Of a stretch of 26,426 nucleotides of DNA, positions 22,551 through 26,426 are shown one piece after another (the first letter of the stretch is position 1; each line of letters opens with the position of its first letter). The stretch spans positions 1-26,426 of the forward strand of contig JAHHTN010000022.1 in the NCBI GenBank assembly GCA_020024645.1, read 5' to 3'. Source of the DNA: Faecalimonas sp. Lineage in GTDB: Bacteria; Bacillota; Clostridia; Lachnospirales; Lachnospiraceae. Under the pieces are notes generated by a model. The model searched no databases. It saw only the letters and a program-made list of their open reading frames with translations, and had not been told where the DNA came from. The position numbers and the translations under genes were made by a program.

Positions 22551-24133
22551 AACTATATTTGTATATCAGATTATCAAGTGCTGATAGAGATATGAAGCAT
22601 AAAACTGAAAGTGACAGTATAGCGAATCAGCGTTCACTTCTTCATCAATATTTGAATAGCCACAAAGAATTTCAATCGTATGAGGTACAAGAGTTTGTAG
22701 ATGACGGTTATACAGGTACAAACGATCATCGTCCTGCTTTTGAAAGTATGATTGAACATTTAAAAAATGGTGATTCAAAGCTTGTTATCTGTAAGGACTT
22801 TAGCCGATTCTTTCGTGATTATGTTGAGATTGGCGATTATTTAGAGCGTATCTTTCCGTTCTTGGGAGTACGCTTTATCTCAGTTAATGACAATTACGAC
22901 AGCAATAACTATATAGGAACAACAGGCGGTATAGATGTTGTTATGCAGTCTATCGTCTATTCCTTTTATAGTAAGGACTTGTCGCAAAAGATTAAAACAG
23001 TAATGCGAGCCAAAGCAAAAAAGGGACAATATATCGGTTCATTTGCTCCTTATGGGTATATGAAAGACCCGGAGAACAAAAACCATTTACTCGTTGACCC
23101 TGAAACAGCTCCTGTTGTGCGAAGAATCTTTGATATGGCAATCAATGGGAAAATCGTGAGTGAGATAGCTACTGTATTGAATCGAGAAAAGATTGAAACA
23201 CCGGCACAGTATTTTAGAAGAATATTTCCAGAAAAAAAGAAACATCGCAAAGTTTCAAAAGGAAACAGTTGGGACAGTTCTAATATCCGAAGAATTATAC
23301 AACACAAGATTTATACAGGTGCAGTAGTAAGTCAAACAAGGCAATGGAAAAACATTGAGGTAGAACATACCTTTATGCGTGATGAATCTGAATGGATTGT
23401 TGTTCCTGACTGTCATGAAGCGATAGTAAATAATGTGGAGTATGAAAAAGCTCAGGCTGCAATCAGAAAGATTGGTCATTATGAGCGTGATAACAAAGAT
23501 TATCTGCTTCGCTCACTTATTCGATGTGGTGTGTGTGGCAGAGCGATGTCAAGAAATCCAAGAGGAAAAGAAGTTGCTTATTATTGTGATAAGTCAAGAT
23601 TTGTAGAAGATACAAAGTGTCCTATTGGAGAAAGGTTCATGGAAAAGGAATTGGAGAAAGTTGTTACGGATAACTTCATCAGTATGCTGAATCTGATTGT
23701 AGACTATGAAAAGAAACTGAAAGACGCTGTTGGTAAAACCAAAGGTACAGAAGCTAATCTGAAGCAATCTATTCTAAGATTAGAAAAGAGTATCAAACAA
23801 AACAGTCAGGCAAAAGTAACTGCTTATGAAAGATACTCTGATGGTGATATTAGCAGAAATGAATTTATGGCAATTCGTGACCAGCTTGGAATGGAACTTG
23901 AACAATATAATCAAGAAAAGCAAAACACAGAAAAACAATTATCCGAGCTGCAAAGTGCGATTGATCCTGAGTTTAATCAGCTAAGTGCAACTGCACATGA
24001 ATTTCTAAATGCAGAGCAGATAACCAATCAAATGCTGTTGTTTTTCATTGACAGGATTTATGTTTACAGTGGTATGCGAATTGAGATTAGATACAAATTT
24101 AAAGACACATTGAGAGAAGTTTTAGAACCGTAA
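22547..24133 (+). CDS. Large serine recombinase 3 of 3
   Basis: A 528-aa serine recombinase with nucleophile S10 in YIRLSSAD, KDFSRFFRDYVEIG, recombinase domain with FAPYGYMKDPEN, zinc ribbon CGVCGRAM with a later YYCDKSRFVEDTKC, and a coiled-coil tail. It starts at GTG 22547 with GGGAGG upstream, overlapping the previous stop. It is the last gene of the element, followed by the operon terminator and the hsdM junction. Confidence 0.92.
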   Translation: MKLYLYIRLSSADRDMKHKTESDSIANQRSLLHQYLNSHKEFQSYEVQEFVDDGYTGTNDHRPAFESMIEHLKNGDSKLVICKDFSRFFRDYVEIGDYLERIFPFLGVRFISVNDNYDSNNYIGTTGGIDVVMQSIVYSFYSKDLSQKIKTVMRAKAKKGQYIGSFAPYGYMKDPENKNHLLVDPETAPVVRRIFDMAINGKIVSEIATVLNREKIETPAQYFRRIFPEKKKHRKVSKGNSWDSSNIRRIIQHKIYTGAVVSQTRQWKNIEVEHTFMRDESEWIVVPDCHEAIVNNVEYEKAQAAIRKIGHYERDNKDYLLRSLIRCGVCGRAMSRNPRGKEVAYYCDKSRFVEDTKCPIGERFMEKELEKVVTDNFISMLNLIVDYEKKLKDAVGKTKGTEANLKQSILRLEKSIKQNSQAKVTAYERYSDGDISRNEFMAIRDQLGMELEQYNQEKQNTEKQLSELQSAIDPEFNQLSATAHEFLNAEQITNQMLLFFIDRIYVYSGMRIEIRYKFKDTLREVLEP

Positions 24134-24142
24134 AAATGTGTC

Positions 24143-24231
24143 CTTGTTGGAGCTAAGATTGTCTGTTAAAATGTTTTGTAAAGAACAATTAAGACAATCA
24201 TAAAATCAGCTCAGCAAGGGCATATTTTTTT
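24143..24231 (+). terminator. Terminator of the recombinase operon at the element's right end
   Basis: CCTTGTTGGAGCT (from 24143) pairs imperfectly with AGCTCAGCAAGG (ending 24219), and within it GATTGTCT pairs with AGACAATC. TTTTTTT follows at 24225-24231. Confidence 0.65.
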
Positions 24232-24252
24232 AGTCCTACGCTAACACGAGCA
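24231..24252. other. Probable right attachment junction (attR) in hsdM
   Basis: HsdM-like coding begins in frame at GCA 24250 (ANPPFN). The codons before it (SPTLTR) do not look like HsdM, which normally has a hydrophobic strand such as DVVLANPPFN. The crossover is therefore probably at or within the few bases around 24250. The exact core needs the empty site or the left end. Confidence 0.55.
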
Positions 24253-24930
24253 AATCCGCCATTTAATCTTTCCGGTTGGGGTGCAGATAAATTGGCAGAA
24301 GATGTTCGGTGGCAGTATGGGACACCACCTTCTGGAAATGCCAACTTTGCATGGTTGCAGCATATGATTTGGCACTTAGCACCCAATGGGAAAATTGGTA
24401 TGGTGCTTGCGAATGGTTCTCTGTCCTCTCAATCAGGCGGTGAAGGGGAAATCAGAAAAAATATCATTGCAGCAGACTTGGTGGAATGTATTGTTGCCAT
24501 GCCAACACAGCTGTTTTATACCACGCAAATTCCGGTTTCTCTTTGGTTTTTGGCAAGGAACAAAAAGCAGAAAGGAAAAACACTGTTTATAGATGCACGC
24601 AAAATGGGTACAATGGTAAGTCGTAAATTACGGGAGCTGACAGAAGAAGACATTGCAAAAATTGCGGACATATACAACCAGTACACCGCAGGTACACTGG
24701 AAGATGTCAAAGGCTTCTGTACTGTGGTGGATACAGAAGAAATTGCAAAGCAGGATTATATCCTTACCCCCGGGCGGTATGTAGGGATTGCGGAGCAGGA
24801 GGACGACGGCGAACCATTTGAGGAAAAAATGGAACGACTGACAGGGGAGCTGAGCGAGCTGTTCCAAAAATCCCATGAACTGGAACTGGAAATTAGAAAG
24901 AAATTGGGGGCGATTGGGTATGAAGTGTGA
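24250..24930 (+). pseudogene. hsdM: hsdM, 3' part of type I restriction methyltransferase, cut by the element
   Basis: About 226 codons of the N6-adenine methyltransferase subunit of a type I system. It begins at the catalytic motif NPPFN, followed by WGADKLAEDVRWQYG, GNANFAWLQHM and GMVLANGSLSS, and ends with the usual coiled tail. The SAM-binding half is missing because the ICE lies there. A TTG at 24292 could start translation but would lack the catalytic motif. Base composition is richer in GC than the element, as expected for host DNA. The stop overlaps the hsdS start. Excision should restore the full gene. Confidence 0.9.
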
Positions 24931-26038
24931 TATGACTACTTTAGGTGCGATTTGTACGAAAATTGGTAGTGGTGCAACTCCTCGTGGTGGAAAAGAAGTT
25001 TATAAAAAATCTGGTATTTCTTTGATTAGAAGTCAAAATGTATTAGATTTCAAATTATCAAATGATGGACTTGCTTTTATTGATGAAGTACAAGCTGAAA
25101 AATTAAGTAATGTTGAAGTTTTAGAAAATGATATTTTACTTAATATTACAGGTGATTCCGTTGCAAGGGCTTGTAAAGTGGAGAAACAATTTTTGCCAGC
25201 GAGAGTAAATCAGCACGTTGCAATTATTAGACCCGATAGATTCAAAGCAAATCCCAGTTACATATTGTATTTTTTACAAATGAAAAAACAATATTTATTG
25301 CAACTTTCAGCCAGTGGAGGAACAAGAAATGCACTCACAAAGAAAATGATAGAAGATTTAGAAATTCAGCTACCTCCTTTTGATATACAAGAAAAAATAG
25401 CATCAATACTTTCAGCATTAGATGATAAAATAGCACTCAATCAGCAGATAAACAATAATTTAGAACAGCAAGCACAAGCAATTTATCAACAGCTTTTTGT
25501 CGACCAGCGAAATCCTGAATGGAAAATTGGAAAGCTTTTCGATTTACTATCAGTAAAATATGGTAAAGACCATAAAAAACTTGCAGATGGTGAGTATCCA
25601 GTATACGGCTCTGGTGGAATAATGCGATATGTTGAAAAACCTCTTTACACAGGAGAGTCTGTTCTAATTCCACGAAAAGGCACACTCAATAATGTGATGT
25701 ATGTAAATTGCGCATTTTGGTCAGTGGATACTATGTTTTATACGGTTATGCTCCGTCCAAACGTTGCAAAGTTTGCATACCATTTTGTGAAAAATATTGA
25801 TCTTGCATCACTTAACGCAGGTTCTGCTGTACCAAGTATGACTACAAATATTTTGAATGGAATGCAGCTTTATGTACCAGATGATCAAACCCTGCAAAAA
25901 TTTGAAGATATAGTATCTCCAATGTATCTTACAATTCAGAAAAATATGCAGCAATCAAACTCTTTGGTTGATATACGAGACACTCTCTTGCCAAAACTAA
26001 TGTTAGGTGAACTGGATGTATCCAAAATAGAGCTTTAA
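24920..26038 (+). CDS. hsdS: Type I restriction specificity subunit HsdS
   Basis: About 372 aa with two target-recognition domains. TRD1 starts TTLGAICTKIGSGATPRGG; the first conserved helix is IQLPPFDIQEKIASILSALD (~153-172). TRD2 starts WKIGKLFDLLSVKYG (~200) and the second helix carries DIRDTLLPKLMLGELDVS at the end. It gives sequence specificity to HsdM and HsdR. ATG 24920 overlaps the hsdM stop; ATG 24932 is an alternative. It is more AT-rich than hsdM, as is common for exchanged specificity genes. With hsdM broken it is presumably inactive. Confidence 0.92.
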   Translation: MKCDMTTLGAICTKIGSGATPRGGKEVYKKSGISLIRSQNVLDFKLSNDGLAFIDEVQAEKLSNVEVLENDILLNITGDSVARACKVEKQFLPARVNQHVAIIRPDRFKANPSYILYFLQMKKQYLLQLSASGGTRNALTKKMIEDLEIQLPPFDIQEKIASILSALDDKIALNQQINNNLEQQAQAIYQQLFVDQRNPEWKIGKLFDLLSVKYGKDHKKLADGEYPVYGSGGIMRYVEKPLYTGESVLIPRKGTLNNVMYVNCAFWSVDTMFYTVMLRPNVAKFAYHFVKNIDLASLNAGSAVPSMTTNILNGMQLYVPDDQTLQKFEDIVSPMYLTIQKNMQQSNSLVDIRDTLLPKLMLGELDVSKIEL

Positions 26039-26073
26039 GCCGCTAAATTATTGTTTGGAGGAGAATATATAGT

Positions 26074-26426
26074 ATGATTACAGAATTTATTAAATGGTGT
26101 AATGATAACGAGGGTTTCCTATCAATGGTACTTTCTATTATAACAGTAATAATTTCATTATTTATTATGTGGAAATCTAATAAAAATACACTTAAAATTT
26201 CAGAAAAACAAATGGAGTTAGAATCAAAAATAGCTTTCAGACAGGAAAAAATACAGCAGAACCAAATAAAAGTATATACATATATACACAAAATAGAATA
26301 TATAAAAGTTTTATATGATTTGAAACAGGCAATAGAATTATTTTATGCAGTTTGTGATGTTGGGAATTTAGATAAAGATAATTTTGATAAATTGTTTCAA
26401 AGATACAATAAATTAAATATACAGTG
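26074..26426 (+). CDS. Membrane-anchored coiled-coil protein, partial at window end
   Basis: At least 117 codons, open to the end of the window, with TTTGGAGGAG upstream of ATG 26074. The N-terminal ~15 residues are followed by one membrane segment (FLSMVLSIITVIISLFIMW, ~15-33) and then a charged coiled-coil (NTLKISEKQMELESKIAF). It lies where an accessory gene of the type I locus would be, 35 bp after hsdS. I do not recognise the family. Confidence 0.65.
   Translation, partial: MITEFIKWCNDNEGFLSMVLSIITVIISLFIMWKSNKNTLKISEKQMELESKIAFRQEKIQQNQIKVYTYIHKIEYIKVLYDLKQAIELFYAVCDVGNLDKDNFDKLFQRYNKLNIQ

Larger units (their letters stand above)
1..24250. mobile_element. Right part of an integrative conjugative element inserted in hsdM
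   Basis: The helicase, MobC-like, relaxase, ImmA/ImmR-like and tandem serine recombinase genes form an ICE backbone. The left end lies outside the window. The right end is placed near 24231-24250, where the recombinase operon terminator stops and the reading frame of a type I methyltransferase begins mid-protein. GC content rises visibly across that point. No type IV secretion genes are visible, so they must lie further left if the element is complete. From memory, ICEs of the Tn1549 family with a triplet of serine integrases in hsdM are known from streptococci; relatedness here is inferred from gene content only. Confidence 0.85.

Noticed and set aside
19189..24133. Recent triplication of one recombinase gene
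   Set aside because: The three proteins differ throughout, including extensions and zinc-ribbon spacing, so they are old paralogues.

Overview
The window is the right-hand part of an integrative conjugative element (ICE) from a low-GC Gram-positive bacterium (Bacillota, probably Clostridia or Streptococcus; the sequence does not settle the genus). Evidence is the AT-rich coding with purine-rich Shine-Dalgarno sites, the SNF2-type helicase, MobC and MobA/MobL-relaxase genes of Gram-positive ICEs, an ImmR/ImmA-like regulator pair, and three tandem large serine recombinases ending inside a chromosomal hsdM gene. No rRNA, tRNA or CRISPR array was seen.

Layout. (1) 1-5240: conjugation backbone, with the 3' part of a giant helicase gene, a MobC-like protein, two small proteins (one membrane), the relaxase and a hairpin cluster that may be oriT. 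(2) About 5250-15450: a defence cargo. A promoter at 5388-5416 drives a small HTH protein, an ASCH-domain protein and a 1009-aa fusion DNA methyltransferase (N6-adenine MTase joined to a circularly permuted C5-cytosine MTase). Facing it is a controller protein plus an Alw26I/Eco31I/Esp3I-like type IIS endonuclease. Next come a lone AAA ATPase and, divergent from it, a three-gene CBASS operon: HNH-SAVED effector (Cap5), CD-NTase and a stand-alone E2-like protein (type II-short). (3) 15450-19135: element control. An ImmA-like protease and a Cro/CI-type repressor read leftward from an operator-rich region with two face-to-face promoters. Rightward lie an HTH-ended putative activator, three spaced AGTCCGAC repeats, a second XRE protein, a gene-free block of about 500 bp with a predicted structured RNA, a MazF-like toxin and a small unknown protein. 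(4) 19189-24133: three serine recombinases, closed by a terminator. (5) From about 24250: host DNA with higher GC, beginning with the truncated 3' part of hsdM, then hsdS and a partial membrane/coiled-coil gene.

How it fits together (inference). The element breaks the host type I restriction-modification locus but brings its own type IIS restriction-modification, CBASS and possibly a third ATPase-based system, so the host swaps one defence for several. Excision would restore hsdM. The most notable items are the short CBASS operon with its perfect palindromic operator, the fused and permuted bifunctional methyltransferase behind an HTH-ASCH pair, the convergent-promoter switch, and the unassigned structured RNA candidate upstream of mazF.
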